Source: Lachnospiraceae bacterium
Lineage (GTDB): Bacteria; Bacillota; Clostridia; Lachnospirales; Lachnospiraceae
Length of the DNA: 64,000 nucleotides
Assembly (NCBI GenBank): GCA_910575475.1
Contig: CAJTGD010000013.1
Span: 1 to 64,000, forward strand
Reading direction: 5' to 3'
This document shows, one piece after another, positions 41,443-50,584 of this stretch (the first letter of the stretch is position 1; each line of letters opens with the position of its first letter). A program made the translations under genes and the position numbers. The notes under the pieces were generated by a model. That model worked only from the letters and a program-made list of their open reading frames with translations. It searched no databases and was not told the origin of the DNA.

Positions 41443-41453
41443 GCGGACTACGT

Positions 41454-41484
41454 GCCGGGGCTGTCGGGCCAGCCCCGGCTTTTC
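41454..41484. terminator. Convergent Rho-independent terminator
   Basis: GCCGGGGCTG pairs perfectly with CAGCCCCGGC across six bases, followed by TTTT on the plus strand. It ends the ArsR gene and lies before the stop of the LacI remnant on the other strand. Confidence 0.8.
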
Positions 41485-41503
41485 CAAAGGCTTCTTTCAG
41501 GAC

Positions 41504-42200
41504 TTAAGACGTGGTACTTTTTTTTACCAGCACATTGGGCACAATGGTTTCGCAGGGGATATAATTATCAAATCCATCCAAAGCCAGCCGCGCCATCAGC
41601 CGGATATTCTGCGCCACGGAGGTGATCGGATAGGTGGCGCATTCCGAGACCGGCGAATTGTCGTAGCCGATGATCTCCGCCTCCTCAGGAATTGCCACGT
41701 GCTTCAGGATACACTGCTGCTCGAACAGTCTGGCGATATCGTCATTGGAGCAGAAAATTCCCCACTTTTTCCCTTTATATTTCCCCAGCAGATCTTCTGC
41801 GATCTCTTTCATGGCCTGCGCGGCAGCAGGAAGAAACGGCTCGGAAAGCTCACGCCGTAAGACTCTTTTATAAATCTGCCCTTCCATCAGGCACTCAAAT
41901 CCCACGATCCGTTTAAAGGACGGCCATATGGTCGTGTAGTCGTTATTGATATGGATAAAAACTTCACAGCGGTTTTTCAGCAGAAGCTCGGCTGCCAGCT
42001 TGCCGCCGGTAAAATTGTCGCTGTTGATCTGCATAAAATCTCCGCCGGAACGCTCGATCGTAATGACAGGAATGGGCAATCCGGCAATGTCTTCCTCATC
42101 AAGCAGCGGGCTCAGCAGGATCAGTCCTCTCGGACGGTACCGGCACAAAGCCTGGACTGCGCGGAGTTCTTCCTTTTTGGATGCGCCGGAGGATCCCATG
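41504..42200 (-). pseudogene. LacI-family regulator lacking its DNA-binding domain (module 1)
   Basis: Reading leftward from about 42200, GSSGASKKEELRAVQALCRYRPRGLILLS, then INSDNFTGGKLAAELLLKNRC, KKWGIFCSNDDIARLFEQQ and EIIGYDNSPVSECA form the sugar-binding domain of a LacI/PurR protein. The helix-turn-helix and hinge, about 90 residues, are missing. At 42200 the sequence changes directly into plus-strand binding-protein coding DNA. It is the minus-strand arm of a collapsed copy of the divergent fructan module seen twice more downstream. Confidence 0.85.
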
Positions 42201-43133
42201 TGGGTGAACGCGAAGGTCCTCATCTACAGAAAAGACCTGATCCCGGAAGAAAAGGTGCCGGCGAACTGGGAGGAATACCAGGCATTGGCAGAGGAACTGA
42301 CTACAGACGACATGTATGGGACAACCGTATTTGGAAGCGGCTCGGACGGAGTCTGCTCCTTCCTTGACTTTTCCTGCCAGGCGGGAGCCGAAGGGCTTGC
42401 ATTTGACAAGGACGGCAAGGTGAATATCACGGATCAGGCCTATGTGGACGCGCTGGGGGCAGACAAGGTAGGCTGCGCGCCGATGATCGCCGGAAGCGCG
42501 GGGATTGGAGCAACCACCGGTCCGTGGTATGAATGTGTGATGAAAAATTCATCCAATCAAGAGATGGCCATGAAATATGTGGAATATATGTATGACCACA
42601 ACGCGGATTATATGGATCTGACGCTGAAAATCGCGGGAAGGACATCCGTCTATGAGGAAGCCGGAAACGAGGCCGGAAATGAACATACGACAGCGGTACT
42701 TGAGACTCTGGGGGCGGCGCAGAAGCGGTATCTGTATCCGGAGGGCGCAAAAAGCTTCCGGCTGGAGTTTTGGATCGACGCGGAAAAGCTTGCTTCTCGG
42801 TATCTGGAGATCGGAGTGCTGGGAAAAGGAGAGGAAGCGACGGTTGTTTCGGTGGATCTGCTGGGAAAGATGGTCAGCCTGGACAAGAGCCGGGGCGACG
42901 CATATGGGCGGGGGAGGATGAACTGCCCTGTGGAGATCCAAAACGGCAGATGTAAGCTGTTGATCCTGGTGGATCACAGTACGGCGGAGGTTTATGTAGA
43001 TGAAGGCAGGTATTGTATCACAAGCAATGTGTATCCCCGGATGGAGCAGACGGAATGCTGGATCAGGACGCCTTATAAGAAAGGGGTGATCGAGAAGATC
43101 AGGATCAGTTGTTTGGAAAAATTTTGGGAATAG
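42200..43133 (+). pseudogene. In-frame chimera of sugar-binding protein and GH32 C-terminus (module 1)
   Basis: One uninterrupted frame carries three pieces. VNAKVLIYRKDLIPEEKVPANWEEYQALAEEL to about 42450 is the middle of a solute-binding protein. VGCAPMIAGSAGIGATTGPW to EHTTAVLETLGAAQ is its C-terminal lobe after an internal deletion. From about 42720, KRYLYPEGAKSFRLEFWID, LLILVDHSTAEVYVDEGRYCITSNVYP is a GH32 C-terminal beta-sandwich. The catalytic GH32 propeller, the signal peptide and the two permease genes are gone. There is no start codon with a ribosome binding site. The clean frame across two deletions is striking, but the simplest reading is a decayed operon. Confidence 0.8.
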
Positions 43134-43165
43134 ATTTTGTTTGAAAAGAAAATTAAGACAGTTCA

Positions 43166-43205
43166 GGGAGCTTATATGCATTACCTTTGATGCTATATAA
43201 GCTCC
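43166..43205. terminator. Hairpin between chimera and DUF624 gene
   Basis: GGGAGCTTATAT pairs with ATATAAGCTCCC, with a further GCAT pairing toward the loop. It separates convergent genes. No T-run. Confidence 0.6.
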
Positions 43206-43219
43206 CCGGATCCGGAGGA

Positions 43220-44056
43220 TCAGAAACGGTCCGTTCTATTTCGTTCCTCCTGTTGTTTTCTGTTCACCCATGCCTCGTCATCTTCATAAAACGGAGCCTG
43301 CTCGGGATAGGCGGAAGCAATCCGTTCTTCCAGCCGAAAGCTGTCATTCAAGGTATCGTAGAGCAAAAAGCCGGCGGTATACAGGATCAGCCAGAAACCG
43401 GTCAGCGGCAGCAGGATCACCGACCATGGCAGGAAGAGTGCCATGACGGCCCAGTATAGGACCTGCAGCAGCGCGGCCCCGAATACCCTTGGGAAATACC
43501 GGAGCATGAGCAGCAGGCAGTTTACCGCGTTCTGGCGGAAGGGCTGTTCAAAAAGTACGATCTGGGGCCAGGCAATGGAGAACCACATGGCCACGATCAG
43601 GATGCTGAACAGGTAGATGGCAATGGTTCCCCAGCCGGGAAAGGATGCGGACCACCAGAACAGCATGGCCATAAAAATGTCGAATCCGAGCAGCAGGCAG
43701 AACAGGATGCCGGGAAGAACAGACTGCCGCCAGTTCTGTTTCCATGCCCGTCTGCAGTCCGCCCAGGGCTTCGGTGAAGCGTCCCTGAGACCGCGGAAAA
43801 CGGCGTCATACATGCAGGAAAGCGCAGGTCCTGCGAAAATTCCTCCAATGACAGCGGCCACGATCATGACCAGCAGGCTGGAAGAAAGAACCGCATAAAC
43901 AGCGCCAGCAGCAAAGGGCAAAAAGCCGGCCAGCGTCAGCAGATTCGTAAATAAAAACTTCTTGAAATTCCGTTCTAACACTTCCGTGTATCTGGCAAAT
44001 CCGGTCAGGCGTTTTCCGCTTGGCACGTAAGAATTTTTCCGAAATGAAATAGCCAT
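43220..44056 (-). CDS. DUF624 (YesL-like) membrane protein, module 2 side
   Basis: A 278-residue membrane protein starting at 44056 behind GGAGGAACTATACG. Five to six hydrophobic helices are visible: FLFTNLLTLAGFLPFAAGAVYAVL, AAVIGGIFAGPALSCMYDAVFRGLRD, WGTIAIYLFSILIVAMWF and ALFLPWSVILLPLTGFWLILY. It is a longer member than the 53081 protein. YesL-type proteins sit next to LplB/YtcP/LipO sugar transporters in many Bacillota, and their role is unknown. It ends the minus-strand accessory operon 46581-43220. Confidence 0.82.
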   Translation of the reverse strand: MAISFRKNSYVPSGKRLTGFARYTEVLERNFKKFLFTNLLTLAGFLPFAAGAVYAVLSSSLLVMIVAAVIGGIFAGPALSCMYDAVFRGLRDASPKPWADCRRAWKQNWRQSVLPGILFCLLLGFDIFMAMLFWWSASFPGWGTIAIYLFSILIVAMWFSIAWPQIVLFEQPFRQNAVNCLLLMLRYFPRVFGAALLQVLYWAVMALFLPWSVILLPLTGFWLILYTAGFLLYDTLNDSFRLEERIASAYPEQAPFYEDDEAWVNRKQQEERNRTDRF

Positions 44057-44139
44057 CGTATAGTTCCTCCTGTTATGCAAATGATCTGTACGGGAAATTG
44101 AGTCCCGCGAAGCAATGGGCCGGGCGTCCATATTTTATA

Positions 44140-44164
44140 CTCACGGCCGATGAAATCTGCCGTG
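44140..44164. repeat. Second copy of the CTCACGGC palindrome
   Basis: CTCACGGC, a loop with GATGAAATCT, and GCCGTG. Stem and loop are almost identical to 14342-14368. It directly follows the stop codon of the lipoprotein gene and may work as its terminator hairpin. Confidence 0.6.
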
Positions 44165-44839
44165 TCACTGCGGGCTGTATCGGCAATTGTTTAAAAATTC
44201 CTTCAATAACGCGGTCAAGTCTTCTTCGTAGTTTTCCACGCAGGTCAGCTCTGCGCAGACTGCATTTGCGCCACAGACGCCGAAAGCGGATACTCCGCGT
44301 TCATAGGGTGTATCCCCGCTGATACAGTCATAGATGATCAGGGTATAATCCTGTCCGCCGCAGGTAATGTCCTCTGTTTCCTGAATATCGTAATTGTCCC
44401 TGGCAGAAGCAAGCCAGGCCCGGCAGTCTTTCTCTGCGGCCTCTGCACTTGCGGATTCGCTGACAAGAAGGTAAAGCTGCGCGTCATAAAGGTCGATCGT
44501 CTCACCGTCACTGTTTTCATATGGAACAGAATCTCCGGCGGTCCATGTCGCATAATACAGCCCGTCGGCGGCGAGCGTATCCTTGTTGTCCAGAAGCGTT
44601 AGCTGCTCCGGCGCGTCCGCCTCCAGGACAGAACCGATCTTTACCGACCCGGCCTCTCCGGACTGTTTGTCCGGCTCTCTGCCGGCGGTTCGGGAAAAGG
44701 CGGAACAGCCGGACAGGAGAACGCAGCCAAAGAGCAGGAACAGGCAGCCTTTTATATATTTAAATCGTTCTTTCGTGCCGCGAATTTCTTCGTTTCCAAA
44801 CATATCCCTGGCGCCGTATACTTCCTTATTCCTTTGCAT
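44165..44839 (-). CDS. Lipoprotein of the fructan accessory operon
   Basis: A 224-residue protein starting at 44839 (MQRNKEVYGARDMFGN) behind AAAGGAGTGAG. A hydrophobic stretch ends in CVLLSGCSAFS, a lipobox. The external domain has QLTLLDNKDTLAADGLYYATWTAGDSVPYEN, AEKDCRAWLASARDNYDIQE and CGGQDYTLIIYDC, with several cysteines (CGGQ, YDC, VCGANAVC, LTC). I do not recognise the family. Four bases separate it from the membrane-anchored protein upstream, so the two are surely coupled and likely act together at the outer membrane face. Confidence 0.75.
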   Translation of the reverse strand: MQRNKEVYGARDMFGNEEIRGTKERFKYIKGCLFLLFGCVLLSGCSAFSRTAGREPDKQSGEAGSVKIGSVLEADAPEQLTLLDNKDTLAADGLYYATWTAGDSVPYENSDGETIDLYDAQLYLLVSESASAEAAEKDCRAWLASARDNYDIQETEDITCGGQDYTLIIYDCISGDTPYERGVSAFGVCGANAVCAELTCVENYEEDLTALLKEFLNNCRYSPQ

Positions 44840-44843
44840 TTTC

Positions 44844-45518
44844 TCACTCCTTTGCATATTCCTTATATTTTGTAAGCAGCGTATCCCAGAGCCGGCTGCA
44901 TTCGTCGGCATAAGGGGTGCGCTCTTCGTTATAAAAGCACCGCCGCCCAAGGTATAACTCTGCGGCTGTTCCGTAACGGCCCTCCTGCAGTCCGTCAGAA
45001 TCTGCATCCGTATCCATCCCGTCATGGCCCTCCTGCTGCTCCCCAAGATATAACTGCGGATTCCAGGGAAACACCTTGCCGTCGGCGGACAGGTCATCGT
45101 CTGCCGGGCAGCTTCCGTCCGGCATTGCCAGCAGCTGATATTCTCTCTGTACCCTGCCGGGGTCTTCCATCAGGAAAAAATAGCTGGCGCAGCCGTCGAT
45201 ATCTCCGATCAGGGCGATCTCGGACGCCTGCTGATAGGAAATACTTTCCAGGTCGCCCACAGAAGCGCCGCTGACAAATTGATTGAGATTTACCAGAACC
45301 CTGCCGTCCTGGTTGTAATCATCTGCTTGGGAAGCAAAGGCTTCTTCTATAGAAGCGGCTGTATCCTCCGGCAGGGGAGCGTTCCCGATATACGCGATCT
45401 GGAGATCCGGGGTATCCCGAAACCAGCCCAGCTTATTTCCGATGATATCGGCTGTGATAAAAAGAAGGATCACTCCGCAGACGACATACCATTTATGATA
45501 ATACCACCAGTTTTTCAT
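44844..45518 (-). CDS. Membrane-anchored protein of the fructan accessory operon
   Basis: A 224-residue protein from 45518 behind CGGAGGATATA. MKNWWYYHKWYVVCGVILLFITADIIG is a single membrane anchor preceded by an aromatic juxtamembrane patch. The external part starts with PDLQIAYIGNAPLPEDTAASIEEAF and has EIALIGDIDGCASYFFLMEDPGRVQ, a pattern that loosely resembles the lobe change of a solute-binding protein. It resembles the 52045 protein in anchor layout (WDYYKFPIAVC...) and in the following strand. Function unknown. Position between LacI and the lipoprotein links it to fructan uptake. Confidence 0.72.
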   Translation of the reverse strand: MKNWWYYHKWYVVCGVILLFITADIIGNKLGWFRDTPDLQIAYIGNAPLPEDTAASIEEAFASQADDYNQDGRVLVNLNQFVSGASVGDLESISYQQASEIALIGDIDGCASYFFLMEDPGRVQREYQLLAMPDGSCPADDDLSADGKVFPWNPQLYLGEQQEGHDGMDTDADSDGLQEGRYGTAAELYLGRRCFYNEERTPYADECSRLWDTLLTKYKEYAKE

Positions 45519-45579
45519 TATATCCTCCGTTCTTTCCGCCGCCGGAGCTTCCATCCGGCAGATGCTTATACCGCGGTGT

Positions 45580-46581
45580 TCACAGCTCCGCTTCCTCTTT
45601 CGTAGTCCCTCCATATGCATAGGTCACGGGGAGGCAGACGAGCGGCGGCTTTGTAGCCATATTTTCCTGGAGAAGAAGATCCACGCACATCTCCGCGATA
45701 TCCCGGACGGGCTGTACGATGGTGGAGCAGAAGTAATCACCGTCCCCAAAGGCGCGCACTCCGTCAAAGCCGATGACCTGCACATCCTCCGGAACCCGGA
45801 GCCCCATTTTTTTCAATATTTTTATCATCTGATAAGCAAGAAAATCGGTCACGCAGAACAGGCCGTCAAATTCCAGCCTTCCATCCGAAAGATGCTCCTG
45901 GAAAAAATGCTCAAATTTGCTGAGCGGTTCATCGTCGTCCAGAATCTTTTCGGAAAAGGAAAGCCCTCTCGCCAGACAGCCGTTCTCAAATCCGGCCTTT
46001 CGTTTATTTGGCTCGCTGTCCAGAGAGGAGCCGACCCGGAGAAAGGCGATGCTCCTGCAGCCCAGGTCTGCCAGCTTTTCCACGGCCATCTGCCCGCCCG
46101 CGAAGTTGTCGCATGCGACGCAGGGGATATGGGAGCCCATGGAGCGGTCAATGGAAACAAAAGGAATATTCTCCTCCACCTGCAGATTTGGATTGTAGGT
46201 CAGCCCGATGATGCCGTCTACCTTGTTCTGCTTTGCGATGTTGACATACTCCTGCTCCATTCTGGAATCGTAATCCGTGGTGCACAAAAGCATCCGGTAT
46301 TTCCTTTTTAAGAGAGCGGTGTTGATATGGTACACGAGCTCTGCAAAAAACGGATTGGAAGTATTGGGGATCAGCAGAGCAGCGGTATAAGTCCTGCTGG
46401 CCTTCAAACCCTGCGCGTAGCTGTTCACATGGTAGTCAAGCTTTCGAATCGCATCCTCCACACGGAGCCGGTAGGACTCCCCGACCGGTATCCCGTTGAT
46501 CACCTTGGATACCGTACCCAGCGCGACGCCTGCTTCCAGAGCGACATCCTTCATCGTAGGGGCGGAATTTTTTTTACGCAT
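45580..46581 (-). CDS. LacI-family regulator of fructan module 2
   Basis: A 333-residue regulator starting at 46581 (MRKKNSAPT) behind AGAGAGGTG. The helix-turn-helix is PTMKDVALEAGVALGTVSKVINGIPV, and the hinge and sugar domain follow (YTAALLIPNTSNPFFAELV, VACDNFAGGQMAVEKLADLG, VQVIGFDGVRAFGDGDYFCSTIVQP). Intact and of normal length. It is divergent from the permease operon across a 290-base region that holds two TTTCATGAAA palindromes. It probably represses both directions until the imported sugar is bound. Confidence 0.92.
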   Translation of the reverse strand: MRKKNSAPTMKDVALEAGVALGTVSKVINGIPVGESYRLRVEDAIRKLDYHVNSYAQGLKASRTYTAALLIPNTSNPFFAELVYHINTALLKRKYRMLLCTTDYDSRMEQEYVNIAKQNKVDGIIGLTYNPNLQVEENIPFVSIDRSMGSHIPCVACDNFAGGQMAVEKLADLGCRSIAFLRVGSSLDSEPNKRKAGFENGCLARGLSFSEKILDDDEPLSKFEHFFQEHLSDGRLEFDGLFCVTDFLAYQMIKILKKMGLRVPEDVQVIGFDGVRAFGDGDYFCSTIVQPVRDIAEMCVDLLLQENMATKPPLVCLPVTYAYGGTTKEEAEL

Positions 46582-46647
46582 GATTAACACCTCTCTTGAT
46601 ATTTATATGATGAGTATAATACCATTTTCTGAGTTTGTAAAGAAAAA

Positions 46648-46676
46648 TTTCATGAAATTTCATATATTTCATGAAA
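46648..46676. promoter_or_regulatory. Twin TTTCATGAAA operators
   Basis: Two identical 10-bp perfect palindromes (46648-46657 and 46667-46676), 19 bp apart, lie in the lacI-permease intergenic region. A further AACGTTTCAC at about 46817 resembles a LacI-type half. They are probable binding sites for the 45580 LacI protein. Confidence 0.6.
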
Positions 46677-46769
46677 CGATATATGAAGAACTATTATACA
46701 AAATGACCATATTTAATTTGTTATATTTTACTGAAAATGCATTTTTTGATAAAAAATCATAAAAAACTC

Positions 46770-46798
46770 TTGATGATGAAATGTTCGAGTGGTATTCT
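46770..46798 (+). promoter_or_regulatory. Promoter of fructan module 2 operon
   Basis: TTGATG (46770-46775), a 17-bp spacer, then TATTCT (46793-46798), about 180 bases before the first permease start. The 46868 ATG further down has no ribosome binding site and is not the gene start. Confidence 0.6.
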
Positions 46799-46976
46799 TA
46801 AGAGGAAATTTATATAACGTTTCACAGAAATGCAATTGCAGATTCATTCGGATACAGGATATGGGAGATGGGAAAGATACGAAGCCCCGCAGAGGTGATG
46901 GATGAAACCATGGTGAACACGTTACGGCAGTCCGGGAAGGCCAACCGGCTACGAAGACAGAGGAAGGAGAGATTTT

Positions 46977-47910
46977 ATGGACAACTTAAAAAACAGCCCT
47001 CCGGCTGTGGCGGTGAAAGAAAAATCAGTATGGCAGCGTATGGCTTCTTACTGGCAGCTATATCTGATGCTTTTGATTCCGGTTGCTTTAACCTCATTTA
47101 TAAATATATCCCCATGTACGGCATTCAGATCGCGTTCCGCGATTTTAAATCCCTGCGCGGCATGTGGGGGAGCGAATGGGCCGGCCTTAAATGGTTCCAG
47201 CGCTTTTTCAGCTCCCCGAATTGTGTGAGGATGATCAAAAATACGGTCCTGCTGAGCTTCTACAGCTTATTGTGGAGCTTTCCGATCCCGATTATCCTGT
47301 CGCTGGCTCTCAACCAGCTCAGGTTCAACAAGTTTAAGAGGACCGTTCAGACGATCCTTTACGCGCCCCATTTCATTTCCATCATGGTGGTCTGCGGTAT
47401 GCTGCGTATCTTCTTAAGCCCGTCAGGAGGCCTGATCAACCTGATCGCCGGTACCGGCATTGACTTCCTTTCGGAAGCGGCGGCTTTCCGGACCATCTAT
47501 ATTGCCTCCGGGATCTGGCAGGACGCAGGCTGGGGGATCATCGTCTATATGGCATCCCTTGCCAATATTGATACGGCACATTATGAGGCGGCAAAGATCG
47601 ACGGCGCGTCCATGTTTCAGCGGATCCGCTACATTGACCTGCCGGAGCTGGTGCCCCAGATCGTGCTGATGCTGATCATGAGCGCGGGAAATCTGATGAA
47701 CGTAGGTTTTGAAAAGGTATTCCTGCTCCAGACGGATCTGAATAAGGCGACCAGCGACGTGATTGCGGTGTATGTTTACCAGCAGGGTATTGAACACGCC
47801 AAATACAGCTATTCTACGGCCGTGGGCCTGTTCAACACCGTGGTAAAATCCTCCTGATCATGGTAAACAAGATAACCAGCAAGATTTCCGAAGATGTAAG
47901 CTTTGTATAG
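46977..47910 (+). pseudogene. LplB-type sugar ABC permease with two frameshifts (module 2)
   Basis: The true N-terminus starts at 46977 (MDNLKNSPPAVAVKEKSVWQR) behind AAGGAGAG and reads YWQLYLMLLIPVALT. The protein then continues one frame over as IYKYIPMYGIQIAFRDFKS, so one base is missing near 47093. This second frame holds all remaining helices and the EAA loop EAAKIDGASMFQRIRYIDLP. Near 47848 it again leaves frame: the observed TVVKSS stop replaces the expected VILLIMVNKITSKISEDVSFV, which is present in the next frame up to TAG at 47910. Both lesions are small, so sequencing error must be excluded. As read, module 2 lacks one permease. Confidence 0.85.
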
Positions 47911-47920
47911 GAGGTGCGGC

Positions 47921-48826
47921 ATGGGAAAAAGTAAAAAGGCAGGGCAGCTGCGCGGTTTATCAGAAAGAACCAGTGATATCATTCTGGTCGTGATCTGCCT
48001 CATTATTGTATTTTTGGTTGCATATCCGCTCTACTATGTACTGATCGCTTCTGTTTCCGATCCTTATGATGTATACGCGGGGAAAACCTTCCTGCTTCCG
48101 AGCCAGTTTACGCTGGACGGTTATAAGGCGGTATTTGCGGACAAGAGTATTATCACCGGATTTTTAAACAGTATTAAGTACACCGTAGTCGGAACCATTT
48201 TTTCGGTGGTGATGATCTACCTGTCGGCCTATCCGCTGAGTGTGAAAAATCTGCCGGGACGGAAGTTCCTCAGTATCTTTTTCATCATCACCATGTACTT
48301 CGGCGGCCTGATGCCTACCTATCTGGTAGTCCGGGATACCGGCCTGATCGATACGATCTGGGCAATGTTTATCCCGGGAGGCGTGGGCGTGAGCAATATG
48401 ATCATTGTCCGCAACTTCTTTGAACACAGTGTCCCGAAGGAAATGATCGAGGCCGCGGAGATCGACGGCGCGTCGCATTGGACCACATTTATCAAGATCA
48501 TTGTGCCGCTGAGCCGTTCCATCATGGCGGTTATGGTGGTGTTCAGCATGGTTGCCTACTGGAACGACTGGTTTACCGCGCTGATCTATCTGCCGGGAAC
48601 GGAGCATGCGCCGCTGCCCCTGGTGCTGCGCAACATCCTGATCAAGAGCTCGGCCAGCGCAAGTCAGGCGGGCATGATCTCCGGCGGTTACGCGGAGCTG
48701 AGCAAGCTGACGGAAATGATTAAGTTTTCCTCTGTGATCGTGGTGGCCCTGCCCATGCTGATTATCTATCCCTTTGTCCAGAAATATTTTGAAAAGGGTA
48801 TGATGGCAGGCGCGGTGAAAGGCTGA
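47921..48826 (+). CDS. YtcP-type sugar ABC permease (module 2)
   Basis: A 301-residue inner-membrane permease starting at 47921 behind TAGGAGGTGCGGC, ten bases after the preceding frame's stop. SDIILVVICLIIVFLVAYPLYYVLIASVSDPYDVYAGK, LPGRKFLSIFFIITMYFGGLMPTYLVV and the EAA loop EAAEIDGASHWTTFIKIIVPL are typical, ending KYFEKGMMAGAVKG. It is complete, six helices. It would pair with an LplB-type permease, either a repaired module-2 one or the module-3 protein at 55303. Confidence 0.9.
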   Translation: MGKSKKAGQLRGLSERTSDIILVVICLIIVFLVAYPLYYVLIASVSDPYDVYAGKTFLLPSQFTLDGYKAVFADKSIITGFLNSIKYTVVGTIFSVVMIYLSAYPLSVKNLPGRKFLSIFFIITMYFGGLMPTYLVVRDTGLIDTIWAMFIPGGVGVSNMIIVRNFFEHSVPKEMIEAAEIDGASHWTTFIKIIVPLSRSIMAVMVVFSMVAYWNDWFTALIYLPGTEHAPLPLVLRNILIKSSASASQAGMISGGYAELSKLTEMIKFSSVIVVALPMLIIYPFVQKYFEKGMMAGAVKG

Positions 48827-48899
48827 GTATGCCCGGAAAAACAGTATGGGAAGAACTTGGATACCAATATGTGCAGCAGGATAAAAGGAGATGAGACAA

Positions 48900-50561
48900 T
48901 TGAAAATATGGAAAAGAACAGTTTCCTGTGTACTGGCCGCAGGCATGACAGCCTCCCTGGCCGCGTGCGGAAATAAAATGGAAAACTATTATGAGCCGGG
49001 TGTTGTCAACACGGACACGTCCCAGACGGAATTTACCGTCATGGGCGGGATCAGCGCGCTGAGCGCGGGCTATGGGGACAATGAAGTCTTAAACCAGATG
49101 CAGGAGGACGCGGGGATCAAGATCAACTGGAATGTGATGAGTGATTCCCTGGCAGAGCAGGTCAATATCCGGATTGCCGGGAGACAGCTCCCGGATGCGT
49201 TTATGGCGGTCGGATTCAGCAACTATGATATCACAACCTACGGGAGCGACGGCGCGTTCATTGACCTGAGCCCCTATCTGACCGAGGAGTATATGCCGAA
49301 CTTGTCGAAGATCCTGGAAGAAAATCCGGATATTCGAAGTGCCATCACCATGAGCGACGGCGGCATATACGGACTTCCCTCCGGGGAGCGGATGGGAACC
49401 GCCGGCATCGGGGCCGAGGAGGATTACAACATCTACCAGTTTCCGCAGTTTGCCATGATCAACAAGGCGTGGCTGGATGAGCTGGGGATGGAGGTGCCCA
49501 CGACTCTGGACGAGCTGCATGAGGCGCTGGCGGCATTTGAAGAGAATGACATGGCTACTTATTATGGAAATGAACCGGGAAGCACGATTCCCATGAGTAC
49601 CGGATTTGACCAGTGGTGCTGGGGACAGAACATCTTTTACGCGGGCTTTGGATTTACCAACTGGCCCAATGACGTGATCAATGACCTGGAGCTGAACGGG
49701 GACGGCAGCGTGGATTTTGTATGCGCGGATGAGAAGTACCGGGATGCCCTGACTTACTTCCATGACTGGTATGATGAGGGGCTGATGGATATCGAGATGT
49801 TCAGCCAGGATGACAAGCAGCTCATGGCCAAGTGCCAGCAGGGGAAAGTGGGAGTCGGCACCTGGTGGTGGTTCGACCTGTGGGGAGACCACAAGGATGA
49901 TTATGTTTACCTTCCGGTCCTGGACGGCCCCGACGGCGCCCACAATGTGACCCTGCGTTCCGCGCCGCCGCTAAGCTGCGGTAACTTGAGCATTACCTGT
50001 GCCTGCAAGAGCCCTGCAAACCTTTTGAAGTTCTACGACCAGTGGTATGACCCGGAAAATGTCATGCAGCTTCAGTACGGTCCGATCGGAACGTATTTTA
50101 CAGAGCAGGACGAGGACGGAGTATGGCAGAGTATCACGGATGAAGAGGCTCAGGAGGAGTTCGGCAAGAGTCTTGCGGAGCTCAAAGGTGTAAATGAGGT
50201 GTACGGGCCCAAGCTGATCCTCAGCAATTACTACGGTTCTACCTTTGCGCTGGAGGACGCGGCGGTGATCCGCCTGACGGACCTGTATGAGACCTGGATG
50301 CCGTATGTGGAAGAGAAGTCCGCGTATCCTACGGACTGTGTATTTTCGGAGGATGAGCTGGATGTCATCGACCGGTATAAGACGGATTTTGAAAATACAG
50401 TCTCGGAGCAGGAGGGTCTGTGGATCAAGGAAGGCGGCCCCACGGACGCGGAGTGGGACGCGTATGTGAAAAAGCTGAAGGAAAGCTGCGGTATGGAGGA
50501 ACTGCTGAAAGTATACCAGGACGCGTATGACCGGTATGTGGAGGCGAGAGAGGCGAATTAA
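48900..50561 (+). CDS. Fructan-type substrate-binding lipoprotein (module 2)
   Basis: A 553-residue LipO-type binding protein. AAAAGGAG touches the ATG at 48891, so the TTG at 48900 is the better start and gives MKIWKRTVSCVLAAGMTASLAACG, a clean lipoprotein signal with Cys24. The mature part has WNVMSDSLAEQVNIRIAG, YLTEEYMPNLSKILEENPDI, IYGLPSGERMG and WWWFDLWGDHKDDYVYLPVLDGPDG. It lies 70 bases after the permease and 130 before the GH32 gene, separated from the latter by a strong hairpin. The sugar is inferred to be a fructo-oligosaccharide or sucrose from the linked GH32. Confidence 0.9.
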   Translation: MKIWKRTVSCVLAAGMTASLAACGNKMENYYEPGVVNTDTSQTEFTVMGGISALSAGYGDNEVLNQMQEDAGIKINWNVMSDSLAEQVNIRIAGRQLPDAFMAVGFSNYDITTYGSDGAFIDLSPYLTEEYMPNLSKILEENPDIRSAITMSDGGIYGLPSGERMGTAGIGAEEDYNIYQFPQFAMINKAWLDELGMEVPTTLDELHEALAAFEENDMATYYGNEPGSTIPMSTGFDQWCWGQNIFYAGFGFTNWPNDVINDLELNGDGSVDFVCADEKYRDALTYFHDWYDEGLMDIEMFSQDDKQLMAKCQQGKVGVGTWWWFDLWGDHKDDYVYLPVLDGPDGAHNVTLRSAPPLSCGNLSITCACKSPANLLKFYDQWYDPENVMQLQYGPIGTYFTEQDEDGVWQSITDEEAQEEFGKSLAELKGVNEVYGPKLILSNYYGSTFALEDAAVIRLTDLYETWMPYVEEKSAYPTDCVFSEDELDVIDRYKTDFENTVSEQEGLWIKEGGPTDAEWDAYVKKLKESCGMEELLKVYQDAYDRYVEAREAN

Positions 50562-50584
50562 ACCGAGTTTCAGATCAATCGGCC

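Noticed and set aside
46868-46976. ATG 46868 as the start of the module-2 permease
   Set aside because: Residues from this start do not resemble the permease N-terminus. The true N-terminus is in the 46977 frame, which matches the module-3 protein until the frameshift.
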